Numbered from the stretch's first letter, positions 49,014 to 60,261 are shown. The stretch is DNA of 64,000 bases from Streptomyces coeruleorubidus (GCF_028885415.1 NZ_CP118527.1:496001-560000); one strand, 5' to 3'. Notes: generated by a model from the sequence alone, not told the origin. Made by a program: numbers and translations.

Positions 49014-50453
49014 TCATCGCACGGGCACCGCGACGTACTGGTACTCCAGGAACTCCTCGATCCCGACCCGGCCGCCCTCGCGGCCGAGGCCGGACTGCTT
49101 GACCCCGCCGAACGGCGCGGCCGGGTTGGAGACGAGGCCGGTGTTCAGGCCCACCATGCCCACCTCCAGACCCTCGCTGACGCGCAGCCCACGGTCCAGG
49201 CCCTGGGTGAAGACGTAACCGACCAGACCCCACTGCGTGTCGTTGGCGCGGCGCAGGACCTCGTCCTCGTCGTCGAAGGTGAGGATCGCCGCGACGGGGC
49301 CGAAGATCTCCGTGTCCATCAGGCGGCTGCCGGGGTCGACGTCGGCGAGCACGGTCGGCGGGTAGAAGCAGCCCGCGCCTTCCGGCGTACGGCCGCCGAC
49401 GAGCACCCGGGCACCGCGCTCGACGGCGTCGGCGACGAGCTCCGCGACCTTGGCCCGTCCGGCGGCGTCGATCAGCGGGCCGACGTCGACACCCTCCCGG
49501 GTGCCGGGGCCCACCACGAGCGCGCCCATGCGCTCGGCGAGCCGCCGGCCGAACTCGTCGGCCACCGAGCGGTGCACGAAGAAGCGGTTCGCGGCGGTGC
49601 ACGCCTCGCCCATGTTGCGCATCTTGGCGACCATCGCGCCGTCCACGGCCACGTCCAGATCGGCGTCGTCGAAGACGATGAACGGCGCGTTGCCGCCCAG
49701 CTCCATCGACGTCCGTACGACGGTGTCGGCGCACTGGGCGAGCAGCAGCCGGCCGACGCCCGTGGAGCCGGTGAAGGACAGCTTGCGGATCCGGCCGCCG
49801 CGCAGGAGCGGTTCGCAGACCTCGCCGGCGCGGGAGGTGGTGACGACGTTCAGCACGCCGTCCGGCAGCCCGGCCTCCTTCAGGACCCCGGCCAGGGCGA
49901 GGCTGGAGAGCGGGGTCTGCGGGGCCGGCTTGAGGACCATCGTGCAGCCCGCCGCGATCGCCGGGCCGATCTTGCGGGTGCCCATGGCCAGCGGGAAGTT
50001 CCACGGCGTGATCAGCAGGCAGGGGCCCACCGGGCGACGGGAGAGCAGCATGCGGTTGCGCCCGTCGGGCAGGGTGCCGCAGCCGCCGTCGATGCGGACG
50101 GCCTCCTCGGAGAACCAGCGGAAGAACTCGGCGGCGTACGCCACCTCTCCCCTGGCCTCGGCGAGCGGCTTGCCCATCTCGGACGTCATCAGGTGGGCGA
50201 GTTCGTCGGTGCGCTCGAGGATGAGCTCGTAGGCGCGGCGAAGGATCTCGCTGCGGGCCCGGGGTGCGGTACGTGCCCAGTCCTGCTGGGCCTGAACGGC
50301 CGCTTCCTCAGCAAGCTTGGCGTCCTTCGGACCGGCGTCGGCGACGTGGCAGAGGATCTCGCCGGTCGCGGGGTCGTCGACGGGCATGGTGGCGCCGTCC
50401 GCGGCGTCCACCCAGGCACCACCGATGAACAACTGGTTCAGTACCTCGGTCAT
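49014..50453 (-). CDS. gabD: Succinate-semialdehyde dehydrogenase
   Basis: Aldehyde dehydrogenase of 479 residues that oxidises succinate semialdehyde to succinate, the second step of GABA breakdown. It has GPCLLITPWNFPLAMGTRK, base Glu in MELGGNAPFIVFDDAD and catalytic Cys in GEACTAANRFFV, the pattern of the GabD subfamily. The ATG at 50453 follows AGGAG by 7 bases and overlaps the YdiJ-like stop. It is the last gene of gabT-oxidase-gabD. Confidence 0.9.
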   Translation of the reverse strand: MTEVLNQLFIGGAWVDAADGATMPVDDPATGEILCHVADAGPKDAKLAEEAAVQAQQDWARTAPRARSEILRRAYELILERTDELAHLMTSEMGKPLAEARGEVAYAAEFFRWFSEEAVRIDGGCGTLPDGRNRMLLSRRPVGPCLLITPWNFPLAMGTRKIGPAIAAGCTMVLKPAPQTPLSSLALAGVLKEAGLPDGVLNVVTTSRAGEVCEPLLRGGRIRKLSFTGSTGVGRLLLAQCADTVVRTSMELGGNAPFIVFDDADLDVAVDGAMVAKMRNMGEACTAANRFFVHRSVADEFGRRLAERMGALVVGPGTREGVDVGPLIDAAGRAKVAELVADAVERGARVLVGGRTPEGAGCFYPPTVLADVDPGSRLMDTEIFGPVAAILTFDDEDEVLRRANDTQWGLVGYVFTQGLDRGLRVSEGLEVGMVGLNTGLVSNPAAPFGGVKQSGLGREGGRVGIEEFLEYQYVAVPVR

Positions 50454-53324
50454 GATGTCTCTCCTGTTCGATCGGCGGCGGGGTCGAGGAGTTCCGCGAG
50501 GTGCAGGGCGCGGATGTCCCGGTCGCCGGCGAGGTGGTCGATCTGGGTGGCGCAGCTGAAGCCGTCGGCCACGACGGTGCGTCCGTCGAGGTTGTCGATA
50601 CGGGGTTTGAGGGCGAGATCGGCGACGGCCATGGAGGTGTCGTAGTGCTCTGCCTCGAAGCCGAAGTTGCCGGCGAGTCCGCAGCAGCCCTCGGCCTCGT
50701 CGACGCCTCCCACGCCGAGTCGGCGCAATAGGTCGGCGGGGCGGCGGCCCTTGAAGGTGGCGTACTCGTGGCAGTGGGTCTGGAGCACGACGTTCTCGGG
50801 CAGCGGCGGCGGGCTCCAGCCCTGGTCGGCGAGGTCGGTGAGGGCCCCGGCGAAGGTCTGGACGCGGCTTGCGACGCGCTGGGCGGCCTCGGTACCGAGC
50901 AATTCGGGACGTCACGTTTCAACGCGGCCGCACAGCTCGGCTCGGCCACGATGATCGGCCGGTCGTCGCCGTTGTCGAGGGTGGCGACCGTGCGGGCCAT
51001 GATTCTGCGGGCGACGTTCAGCTGTCCGGTGCTGACCCAGGTCAGTCCGCAGCACAGGCCGTCCTGGGGCGTGCAGGGGACGCCGGCGTCGGCCAGGACG
51101 CGCCCGGCGGCTGCGGCGACCTCGGGGCGGAAGGCGCGGGTGAAGCTGTCCACGAACAGCACGGCCTTCGCCGGCCCTGGGGTTCTGGCCGCGCGCAGGG
51201 TCTTGCGCAGGGCACGCCGGGAGGCGAAGGCCGGGATCCTGCGCCGGGTGGTCACACCGCCGAGGCGGGCGAGGAGCCTGCCGAACGGTCCCGCAGCAGC
51301 AGATTGACCGGGCGGGCCACGTATCCGGCCAACGCCGACGTCAGCGGCAGCCAGCCCAGCGAGTAATGGGAACGCGGACGGAACCGTCCCTTGTAGTGCT
51401 GGTGGAGGAACTCCGCCTTGTAGGTGGCCATGTCGACGCCGACGGGGCAGTCGCTGGAGCAGGCCTTGCAGGACAGGCACAGATCGAGGGCGTCCTTGAC
51501 CTCGGTCGAGCGCCAGCCGTCCTGGATCGCTTCGCCGCGCACCATCTCCTGGAGCATGCGGGCCCGGCCACGGGTGGAGGCGTTCTCCTCCCCCGTGGCC
51601 CGGTAGCTCGGGCACATCACGCCACCCGCGTCACTGCGGCAACGGCCCACACCGACGCAGCGGCGCACTGCGCCGGCGAAACCGTCCTCGTCATGCGGAA
51701 AGCCGAACGTCGTCTCCACGAGGGGGAGTTCGCGCAGCGCGAGGTCGGCGTCCAGCGGGGCCGGATCGACGATCACGCCGGGGTTCAGCAGACCCTCGGG
51801 ATCGAAGACCTTCTTGAACGCGGCGAACGCGGCGATCATGCGGTGGCTGTACATGACCTCCAGCAGTTCGCTGCGCGCCCGTCCGTCGCCGTGCTCACCC
51901 GACAGCGTGCCGCCGTGCTCGACCACCAGCGCGGCCGCCTCGGTCAGGAACCGGCGCATGACCGCCCGGCCGCCCTCGGTGGCCGGGTCGAAGTCGATCC
52001 GCACGTGCACGCATCCCGCGCCGAAGTGCCCGTACAGCACGCCGGTCAGGTCGTGGCTGGTCAGCAGCTTGCGGAAGTCGCGCAGGTAGGCGGCCAGGTG
52101 CTCGGGCGCGACGGCCGCGTCCTCCCAGCCCGGCCAGGACTCGCCACCGTCGACGAGGCGGGCGGCCAGCCCCGCCCCGTCCTCACGCACCCGCCACAGC
52201 GACCGCCGCTCGGCCGGGCTCTCCACCACCCGGCCGCCGGTCATCCGCCCCCGCGTCTTGAGCACATCCAACAGCTCGGCGGCGCGGGCGTTCACCGCAG
52301 CCTGATCGTCACCCTCCAACTCGACATACAACCAGGCCCGCCCCTCCGGCAGGCCGGTGACGGAGTCCGGGCCGCGGCGGGCGCGCATGGTGGCGACGAT
52401 CGCCTCGTCCATGCCCTCCACCGCGCTGGGCGAGAAGCGCAGGATCTCCGGCACGTCCTCGGCCGCCTCGACCACGTCCTCGTAGCCGAGGGTCAGCAGT
52501 GTGGAGGCCTGTGCGGTCGCCACCAGGCGGACCGTCGCGGCGGTGACGACCGCACAGGTGCCCTCGGTGCCCACCAGAGCACGGACCAGATCGAACCCGT
52601 GCTCCGGCAGCAGGTGATGCAGCTGGAAGCCGGAGACCTGACGCGGGATCCGGCCCAGCTCGGTACGGATCAGCGCCAGGTTGTCCTCGACCAGCCGCCT
52701 GAGGCCGGATTCGAGCCGGGCGACGCGCCGCACAGCCTCCGCGTCGCCCGGCTCGGCGGCACGCAGCCCGGAGTGGTCGACGACGGCCCGCACGCCGTCG
52801 GCCGTCACGATCTCCAGGGCCTCCACATGGCCGCTGGTCCGCCCGTCCCGCACCGACCGGTTGCCGCACGCGTCGTTGCCGATCATGCCGCCGAGGGTGC
52901 AGCGGCTGTGCGAGGACGGATCCGGACCGAAGTCCAGCCCGTGCAGCGCGGTCGCCCCGCGCAGCGCGTCGAGGACGACACCGGCCTCGACGCGCGCGGT
53001 GCGTGCCGCCGGGTCGATGTCCAGGATCCGGTTCATGTACCGGGAGAAGTCCAGGACGACCCCGAGCCCGACCGCGTTGCCGGCCATGCTGGTGCCGCCA
53101 CCCCGGGCCGTGACCGGCACGCCCGCCTCCCGGCAGGCCCGCAGCACCGCGACCACGTCGTCGGCGGTGCGCGGGAAGGCCACGGCCCGCGGCAGCACAC
53201 GGTAGTTCGAGGCGTCGTAGGCATAGGGGCCCGTCGCCCCCGGGCCGGTCTCCACCCGCAGGCCGGGCGCGATCTCGGCGATGCGGTCCGTCAGACCCTC
53301 CAGGTCGCGGGTGGCGGTGGTCAT
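50450..53324 (-). pseudogene. YdiJ-like FAD/Fe-S oxidoreductase, two frameshifts
   Basis: Large fused dehydrogenase of about 958 residues. An N-terminal FAD domain (TARGGGTSMAGNAVG; PSSHSRCTLGGMIGNDACG) and a C-terminal FAD-oxidase cap (SGEHGDGRARSELL) are followed by a 4Fe-4S segment (CLSCKACSSDCPVG). CCG domains (GLCCGLTW, EGCCGLAGNFG) end the protein. This layout matches E. coli YdiJ, a D-2-hydroxyglutarate dehydrogenase. Single bases are missing near 51286 and 50909. It is coupled to gabT and gabD by ATGA overlaps, suggesting oxidation of a 2- or 4-hydroxy acid made alongside GABA breakdown. Confidence 0.85.
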
Positions 53325-54589
53325 CGGTCCGCCGCTCCCGACGTACCGGCCTCCACGGCGTTCGCCCAGGCCTGCAGGCCCTCGTCCACGCCCGCCTCGT
53401 CGATCACGAGCGCCGGGATCATGCGGACCACCTGGTTCCAGGCTCCGCACAGCAGCAGGAGCAGGCCCTCGTCGATGGCGGCGCGCTGCACACGGGCGGC
53501 GGTCTCGGAGTCGGGGCTGCCGTCCTCGGTGACGAACTCGGTGGCGAGCATGAGTCCGAGGCCGCGGACGTCGCCGATGCCCGGGGTCCGGTCGGCCACC
53601 GCCTCCAGACCGTGGCGCAGCCGCTTGCCCATCGCCTCGGCGTTCTCGACGAGCTTCTCGTCGCGTACGACGTCGAGGGTCGCGCAGGCGGCGGCGCAGG
53701 CGACGGCGTTGGCGCCGTACGTGCCGCCCTGCGAGCCGGGCCACGCCTTGGCCATCAGTTCCTCGGAGGCGGCGATGCCGGAGATGGGGAAGCCGCTGGC
53801 CAGGCCCTTGGCGGTGACGAGGATGTCCGGGGTGACGCCGAAGTGGTCGTGGCCCCAGAAGCGCCCGGTGCGGCCGACGCCGGTCTGCACCTCGTCGAAG
53901 ATCAGCAGGATGCCGTGCCGGTCCGCCCGCTCGCGCAGCCCTTCGATGAAGGCGCGGTTCGCAGGCACGTAGCCGCCCTCGCCGAGCACCGGCTCGACGA
54001 TGATCGCGGCCGTGTCGGCGGGCGACGAGATCGTCTGGAGGGTGTAGTCGAGCTCCTTCAGGGCGAAGCGGGTGGCGGTCTCCTCGTCCCAGCCGTACCG
54101 GAAGGCCGTCGGGAACGGGGTGACGACCACGCCGCTCATCAGCGGGGAGAAGCCGGACCGGAAGCGGATGCCGGAGGTGGTCATGGAGGCGGCGGCGACG
54201 GTACGGCCGTGGAAACCTCCGTGGCAGACCAGGACGTTGGGGCGGCCGGTGGCCTGGCGGGCCAGCCGCAGTGCCGCCTCGACGGCCTCGCTGCCGGAGT
54301 TGGTGAAGAACAGGCTGTCGAGGCCGGCCGGCAGCACCTCGCCCAGCTTGTCGACGAGACGGCGCAGCGGCTGGTGCATGACGGTGGTGTACTGGCCGTG
54401 GATCAGCGAGCCCACCTGCTCCTGCGCCGCCGCCACGACCTTGGGGTGGCAGTGCCCGGTGCTGGTGACGCCGATGCCGGCGGTGAAGTCGAGGTAGCGG
54501 CGGCCGTCCTCACCGTAGAGGTGGACGCCCTCGCCCCGGGCCGCCACCACGGGTGTGGCCTGGCGAAGGTGCGGCGACAGTGCGGTCAT
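53321..54589 (-). CDS. gabT: 4-aminobutyrate aminotransferase
   Basis: Class III aminotransferase of 422 residues converting GABA and 2-oxoglutarate to succinate semialdehyde and glutamate. The phosphate cup FFTNSGSEAVEAALRLAR, the Asp motif LIFDEVQTGVGRTGRFW and the PLP Lys in LVTAKGLASGFPISG are intact. Context with gabD and a divergent PucR regulator supports GABA or a close omega-amino acid. It is the first gene of its operon. Confidence 0.88.
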   Translation of the reverse strand: MTALSPHLRQATPVVAARGEGVHLYGEDGRRYLDFTAGIGVTSTGHCHPKVVAAAQEQVGSLIHGQYTTVMHQPLRRLVDKLGEVLPAGLDSLFFTNSGSEAVEAALRLARQATGRPNVLVCHGGFHGRTVAAASMTTSGIRFRSGFSPLMSGVVVTPFPTAFRYGWDEETATRFALKELDYTLQTISSPADTAAIIVEPVLGEGGYVPANRAFIEGLRERADRHGILLIFDEVQTGVGRTGRFWGHDHFGVTPDILVTAKGLASGFPISGIAASEELMAKAWPGSQGGTYGANAVACAAACATLDVVRDEKLVENAEAMGKRLRHGLEAVADRTPGIGDVRGLGLMLATEFVTEDGSPDSETAARVQRAAIDEGLLLLLCGAWNQVVRMIPALVIDEAGVDEGLQAWANAVEAGTSGAADR

Positions 54590-54669
54590 GTTGTCTCCCG
54601 GCCGTACGTCGAGGTGTGGTTGCTGGGCTCAGCTCCGGTAACCGAGCATCCAAGCCCCCGCGACGGGCG

Positions 54670-54703
54670 ACAACGCGTGATCTGTCCAGCCGGAACGCGT
54701 TGT
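54670..54703. promoter_or_regulatory. Perfect inverted repeat in the gabT-pucR intergenic region
   Basis: ACAACGCGT (54670-54678) and ACGCGTTGT (54695-54703) are perfect inverted arms separated by 16 bases, about 80 bases upstream of gabT and 113 upstream of pucR. Each arm contains ACGCGT, itself palindromic. Likely operator for PucR. The rest of the 227-base gap shows no gene. Confidence 0.6.
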
Positions 54704-54816
54704 TCGGACGTTGTGTCAACCTCCGAACCCCTCGGGTCCCGCCCGCCCCTGCCGTGGACAGCTCTTGCGCAGGTCAGTGGCGCTTGTCAGAGTGACCGGG
54801 CGAGCAGGGAGTCACC

Positions 54817-56428
54817 GTGAACGAGAACCACCCGAAGGCCCCGGCCGGTCGCGCGCCGACCGTCGCCGACGTGCTGGCCCTGCCCGTCCTGGCCGCCGGA
54901 CAGCCCCAGGTCGTCACCGGGCTGGCCCAGCTGGACCGGCCGGTGCGCTGGGTGCACATCACCGAGCTGACGGACCCGGCGTCCTTCCTCAAGGGCGGGG
55001 AGCTGGTCCTGACGACGGGCATGCCGCTGCCGAGGACGCCGCGGGGGTCCGCCGGTACGTCGACGAACTCACCGAGGTGGGAGCTGCCGCCCTGGTCATC
55101 GAGCTGGTACGGCGCTACCACCGCCCGCCCGACGCCCTCGTCCAGGCCTGCCGCGCCCGGGGCTTCCCCTGGTGACCCTCGCCCGGGACGTCAACTTCCT
55201 GGAGGTCACCCAGGTCGTCCACGCCCTCATCCTCGGCAACCAGGCCGACGCGATGCGCCGGACCCAGCGGATCCACGAGGCGTTCACCGCGCTGACGCTG
55301 CGCGGCGCGGGGCCTCAGGACGTGGTGCGTGCGGCGGCGGAGATGAGCGGCCGCACGGTCGTCCTGGAGAACCTGGCGCACCAGGCTCTGATCTGCGAGC
55401 CGTCGGGCAGCACGGTGCAGGAGGCGCTCACCGGCTGGGAGCAGCGCTCCCGGGCCACCGAGCCGGGCGACCACACGGAGGTGGCGGTCCGGAGGGCTGG
55501 CTGACCGCGCCGGTCTCCTACCAGGGTGAACGCTGGGGCCGTCTGGCCATGCTCCGGGCTCCCGACGACGGGCCGGACTTCGGGCCGGAGCACGTCACCG
55601 TCCTGGAGAGGACGGCGATGGCGCTGACCGTCGCCCGCCTCATCCACGCCACGCCGTGGGAACACACGGCCCACCGCAGCGCCCTGCGGGAACTGGCCGA
55701 ACAGCGCCACCACTCCCCCGCGGACGCCCGGGCCCGCTGCGCCGCGCTGGCCTGCCCACCGAGGACAGCCGATTCCTGGCGCTGCTCGTCGACCTGGGCC
55801 CTTGTGCCGCGGGGGCGGAGCCGGAGTCCCGACTGCACCGGGAGCTCAGGTCGGCGGGTGTCCCGGCGCTCGTCGGCGAGCTCTCCCCCGGCCGTCTGGG
55901 TGTCGCTGGCCCTGCGCCGCCCAGCCCTGGCGTCCGGCGGCCGAGCGCCTGAGCCGCACCGCGCTGGGCTGTCCCCGGAGGCGCTCGTGAGCGCCGGCTC
56001 GGAGGTGGCGGACCTCGCCGACACCGCCCGCTCCTTCCGGGAGGCGGCCCGCGTCATCGAGGCCACCCCGCCGGCCAGCCCCTTCCCGCCGACCGCTCCT
56101 TCCACGAGCTGCCGGACATCGACCTGCGCCGCCTGCTGTACGCCCTGCGCGAGGACACCCGGATCCAGGACTACACCGAACGGCGCCTCGGCCGGCTCAT
56201 CGACCACGACACCCGGCACGGCACCGACCTGCTGACGACGCTCGGGCACTACCTCGACGCCGCCGGCAACAAGACCACCGCGGCCCGTCGGGGCGGCCTG
56301 TCCCGGGAGACGATGTACCAGCGTCTGCGCACCATCGAACCCTCCTCGACACCGACCTCGAATCCGGTGAACGGCGCACCGAACTCCACGTCGCCCTCAC
56401 GGCGTTGCGCGTGCTGCGCGACGGGTGA
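54817..56428 (+). pseudogene. PucR-family regulator, heavily frameshifted
   Basis: Transcription activator type of about 540 residues when repaired. An N-terminal purine-catabolism domain (TVADVLALPVLAAGQPQVVTG; HITELTDPASFLKGGELVLTTG in part) and a GAF-like middle precede a C-terminal HTH_30 helix-turn-helix (LDAAGNKTTAARRGGLSRE, then YQRLRTIE). At least eight indels are seen, near 55030, 55169, 55487, 55748, 55905, 55968, 56090 and 56341. Divergence from gabT suggests it controls the gab operon. The density of lesions is extreme but no stop-rich decay is visible, which points to poor sequence. Confidence 0.82.
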
Positions 56429-56530
56429 ACGTCAGTGGGGCCGAGGCCCCGCCTGCCGGACCAGCCGCCACTCCTGCGAGCCGTCCGCGGCCTCCTTCTG
56501 GAGGGTGAGCGGCGCCCCTCGGGGTGGGGC

Positions 56531-57640
56531 TCAGGTGTCGAAGTCCACCGTCAGGGCGTCGGAGACCGGGAACGACTGGCAGGTGAGGACGTAACCCGCG
56601 TCGACTCGGCCGGTTCGAGGGCGAAGTTGCGGCGCATGTCGGCCTTGCCGTCGGTGACCAGGGCGCGGCAGGTGCCGCAGACGCCGCCCTTGCAGGCGAA
56701 CGGCAGGTCGGGGCGGGTCTGCTGGGCGCCTTCGAGGATGGTCCGCTCGCGGGGGAGGGCGGAGGTGGTGGAGCGGCCGTCGAGGGTGACGGTGACCTGG
56801 CTGACCGGGCCGGAGGGGCCGGCCTCGGCGTGGTGGACCTCGCGTACGGGCTCGTCGTCGGCGTAGAACAGCTCCTGGTGGACGCGGTCGCCGGGCACGC
56901 CGCGGCCGGCCAGGACCTGCTGGGCGGCGCGGACCATGCCGTGCGGGCCGCACAGCCACCAGTGGTCGGCGGACTCCACGTCGACCAGCGCGTCGATGAG
57001 CGCCGACAGCCGGTCGGCGTCGAGGCGGCCGGAGAGCACCTCGGCCTCGCGGGGCTCACGGGAGAGGACGTGGGCGAGTTGGAACCGCGTCGGGTAGAGG
57101 TCCTTCAGTCGGCCAGCTCGTCGGCGAACATCACGGTGCCGGAGCGGCGGTTGCCGTAGAAGAGGGTGACCGTCGAGCGGGAGTCGGCGGCCAGGACGGA
57201 CTCGGCGATGGAGACCATGGGCGTGATGCCGGAGCCGGCCGCGATCAGGACGTGGTGCCGGGGGTGGTGAGGTCGGGAGTGAAGGCGCCGGTGGGGGCCA
57301 TCACCTCGACGGTGTCGCCGGGGCGCACCTCGTGCACAGCCAGGAGGAGAACAGGCCGCCGGGTACGACCCGGACGCCGATGCGCGTGCCGTGCCGGCGG
57401 GTGAGCAGATCGAGTACGACCGGCGCTCGTCCCGGCCGTCGACCTCGCGCCGCAGGGTGAGCGACTGGCCGGGCGCGAAGGCGAACTCCTCGGTCAGCTC
57501 GGCCGGGATGTCGAAGCTGACGGCCGCCGCGTCCTCGCACAGCGGCTGCACGGCGGCGACCCGCAGGGGGTGGAAGACCGGACGTCGCGGGCACGCGCGC
57601 GTGCCGCCGGGGCGGGGGCCGGCTCCATCAGGTCCTCCAT
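56531..57640 (-). pseudogene. paaE: Phenylacetyl-CoA epoxidase reductase PaaE, frameshifted
   Basis: Electron-transfer subunit of about 371 residues, passing electrons from NADPH to PaaA. Blocks in order: FAD domain (FAPGQSLTLRREVDG; RRSYSIC), NAD domain (IAAGSGITPMVSIAES; WWLCGPHGMV) and a C-terminal 2Fe-2S ferredoxin (FACKGGVCGTCRALV). Six single-base losses lie near 56609, 57106, 57257, 57339, 57389 and 57580. The ATG at 57640 follows AAGGAG and shares one base with the PaaD stop. It is the last gene of paaABCDE and is convergent with pucR. Confidence 0.85.
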
Positions 57641-58153
57641 CAGATCTCCTTGACGTACTCGAACGGCTCGCGGCAGACGAGGCAAGCGCCACAGCGCCTT
57701 GCAGGACGTGGCGGCGAAGCGGGAGGTCTCCTCCGTGTCCGCGCCGCCGCAGCGCGGCAGGGCACCGAGCGGCGGGTCGGCGACAGCACGAGCGGCACCG
57801 GTCCGGCGGCGCGCGCGGGCGCTGCCCCGGGCGGGGCGATGCCGTGTTCGGCGAGCTTGCGGCGGCCGGCCGGCGTGATCCAGTCGCTGGTCCACGGCGG
57901 GTCGAGGACGGTGCGGATCTCCACGCGCGCGTAGCCGGCGTCCTTGAGCCGGGCGGCCACGCCCGCCGCATCTCGGCCATGGCCGGGCAGCCCGAGTAGG
58001 TCGGGGTCAGGCTCGCGACCACCGTCCCGTCCGGGTCCAGGGACACCTCGCGCAGCACGCCGAGGTCGGCCAGCGTGAGCATGGGCAGCTCGGGTCCGGG
58101 ACCTGCTCGGCGATGCGCCGGGCCCTTCGCGCGGCCGGCAGTGTGGTCACCAT
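57640..58153 (-). pseudogene. paaD: Phenylacetyl-CoA epoxidase assembly protein PaaD, frameshifted
   Basis: MIP18/DUF59-type protein of about 170 residues needed for maturation of the epoxidase. PELPMLTLADLGVLREV, TPTYSGCPAMAEM and VLDPPWTSDWIT are characteristic. The C-terminal Cys-containing tail CLVCREPFEYVKEI is present. Several indels lie near 57694, 57745, 57968 and 58102. The ATG at 58153 overlaps the PaaC stop. Confidence 0.82.
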
Positions 58154-58967
58154 GTCGCCTCCGGGGGGCGCGGGCCACGCCCTGCAACTCGGCCAGCAGC
58201 GGGGCGAGATGCTTCGTGTGCTCCCCGCTGCGGCCCGAGCCGGGCAGCGGCCGGTAGACGGGCATGGCAGCCCGCCGCCTCGGTGACCTGCCGCAGGACG
58301 GCGACGACCTCGTCCCGTACGTCGTACGCCGTGAACAACTCGCCCAGGTAGGCGCCACCTGCTCCAGCGCCCTGCGCGTCCGGCGGTGCGACTCCTCGGT
58401 GCCGTCGCCCAGCCGTACCGCCCACTCGGCCGCGTACTGCCGGTGGTAGGTCAGCTCCTTCACACCCTTGGCAGCGATCGCCGCGAGCACCGGGTCGCCG
58501 TGGGCGGTGAGCCGCTCGAAGTGCGACGGCGCCAGCTGGAGAACACCAGCAGCCGCACGACCGAGAACGCGAAGTCGCCGCCCGGGAGTTCGCAAGGCGT
58601 ACGTTGCGGAACTCGCCGGCGTCGCGGAAGTAGGCGTAGGCGTCCTCGCCGCGCCCGGTGCCGTCGACCTGGCCGGCTCGGGAGTACAGCAGGCGGGCCT
58701 GGCCGAGCAGGTCGAGCCCGATGTTGGCCAGCGCCACCTCCTCTTCCAGCTCCGGGGCGCGGGTGGTCCACTCGGCCAGCCGCTGGGCCGAGACCAGGGC
58801 GTCATCGGCCAGGGTGACGCAGAGGGCGGCCAGTTCCCCGGCGTCGACGCCGTCGGGTACGGCGGTGTCGACGCCGTGCAGGGGGTCCTCGAAGCCGGTG
58901 CCGTAGGCCCAGCGGTGTCGTCCTCGTGTCCCTCGGCGAGGGTCATGTAGACGTGGTCGTCGCTCAT
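58147..58967 (-). pseudogene. paaC: Phenylacetyl-CoA epoxidase subunit PaaC, frameshifted
   Basis: Structural ferritin-like subunit of the epoxidase, about 273 residues. Helical blocks ALANIGLDLLGQARLLYSRA, EDAYAYFRDAGEFRNVRL and KGVKELTYHRQYAAEWAVRL are typical of PaaC, which keeps the fold but lacks the di-iron site. Indels lie near 58266, 58358, 58545, 58598 and 58912. The ATG at 58967 follows AAGGAG by 5 bases. Confidence 0.83.
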
Positions 58968-58977
58968 GCCCTCTCCT

Positions 58978-59270
58978 TCAGATGTGCGGGACGTGTCGGG
59001 AATGTCGTAGAAGGTCGGGTGCCGGTAGACCTTGTCGGCGCTCGGCTCGAAGAAGGGGTCCTTCTCGTCGCGGGTCGAGGCGGCGATGTGCTCGGAGCGC
59101 ACCACCCAGATGCTCACGCCCTCGTTGCGCCGCGTGTACAGGTCCCGGGCGTGAGTGAGCGCCATACGGTCGTCGGCGGCGTGCAGCGAGCCCACGTGGA
59201 CGTGGTTCAGCCCGCGCTTGCCGCGCACGAACACCTCGTACAGCGGCCAGTTCTGCTTCTCGGCGGTCAT
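58978..59270 (-). pseudogene. paaB: Phenylacetyl-CoA epoxidase subunit PaaB, one frameshift
   Basis: Small bridging subunit of about 97 residues: WPLYEVFVRGKRGLNHVHVG, LHAADDRMALTHARDLYTRR and ADKVYRHPTFYDIP. A missing C near 58997 separates the last residues, which should end with a stop at 58978. It starts at 59270, overlapping the PaaA stop as ATGA. Confidence 0.85.
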
Positions 59271-60247
59271 GCCACCGCTCCCTTCTCCGCGCGGGCGGCC
59301 TGCTTGGCCGCGTGGGCGCTGGCCGCCGCACGCACCCAGGCACCCTCCTCATGAGCGGTGCGTCGCCGCCCCATCCGCTGGGCGTTGCACGGGCCGTCGC
59401 CCTTGATGACCCGCATCAGCTCGTCCAGTCGGGGGTGCCGAAGTCGTGGTGTCCGCGCTCCTCGTTCCAGCGCAGCTCCGGGTCGGGCAGCGTCACGCCG
59501 AGCTTCTCGGCCTGCGGGACGGTCATGTCGACGAAGCGCTGGCGCAGCTCGTCGTTGCTGTGCCGCTTGATCTTCCAGGCCATGGACTGCGCGGAGTTGG
59601 GCGAGGCGTCGTCGGGCGGGCCGAACATCATCAGCGACGGCCACCACCAGCGGTTCACCGCGTCCTGCACCATCTCCCGCTGCCGCGGTGCCCGCATCAT
59701 CGTCATCAGCAGCTCGTAGCCCTGCCGCTGATGGAACGACTCCTCCTTGCAGATCCGCACCATCGCACGCGCGTAAGGCCGTAGGAGCTGCGGCACAGCG
59801 GCACCTGGTTGCAGATCGCCGCCCCGTCCACGAACCAGCCGATCACCCCGACGTCCGCGAAGCTCAGCGTGGGGTAGTTGAAGATCGAGGAGTACTTCTG
59901 GCGGCCCTCGAAGCCGCTCGGTCAGATCCGCACGGTCGGCGCCCAGCGTCTCCGCCGCCGAGTACAGATACAGCCCGTGCCCGGGCCTCGTCCTGGACCT
60001 TCGCGAACAGAATGGCCTTGCGGCGCAGCGACGGCGCACGCGTGATCCACTCGCCTCCGGCTGCAATGCCGATGATCTCCGAGTGCGCATGCTGCGCGAT
60101 CTGCCGGACGAGCGTCTTCCGGTAGCCCTCCGGCATCCAGTCACGCGGCTCGATCCGCTGGTCCCGCGCGATCGTCGCGTCGAAGTGCTGCTGGAGAACC
60201 GGCTCGGCGCCGTCCCCCCCCGGGGGGCTGGAGTGTGTCGTGTCCAT
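59267..60247 (-). pseudogene. paaA: Phenylacetyl-CoA 1,2-epoxidase catalytic subunit PaaA, frameshifted
   Basis: Di-iron oxygenase subunit of about 327 residues that epoxidises the ring of phenylacetyl-CoA. Iron-ligand helices are visible: [39 protein letters not shown] (across a break) and [16 protein letters not shown]. Indels lie near 59427, 59780, 59918 and 59985. The ATG at 60247 is first in the operon and follows a TATGAT promoter with an operator over the start site. It is divergent from paaK. Confidence 0.86.
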
Positions 60248-60261
60248 CCGTCTCACTTCCA

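Noticed and set aside
56432..56530. A 30-codon open tail in frame after the PaaE stop (ends RLVRQAGPRPH)
   Set aside because: It reads like protein, but has no start codon or ribosome site and is too short to claim as a gene.
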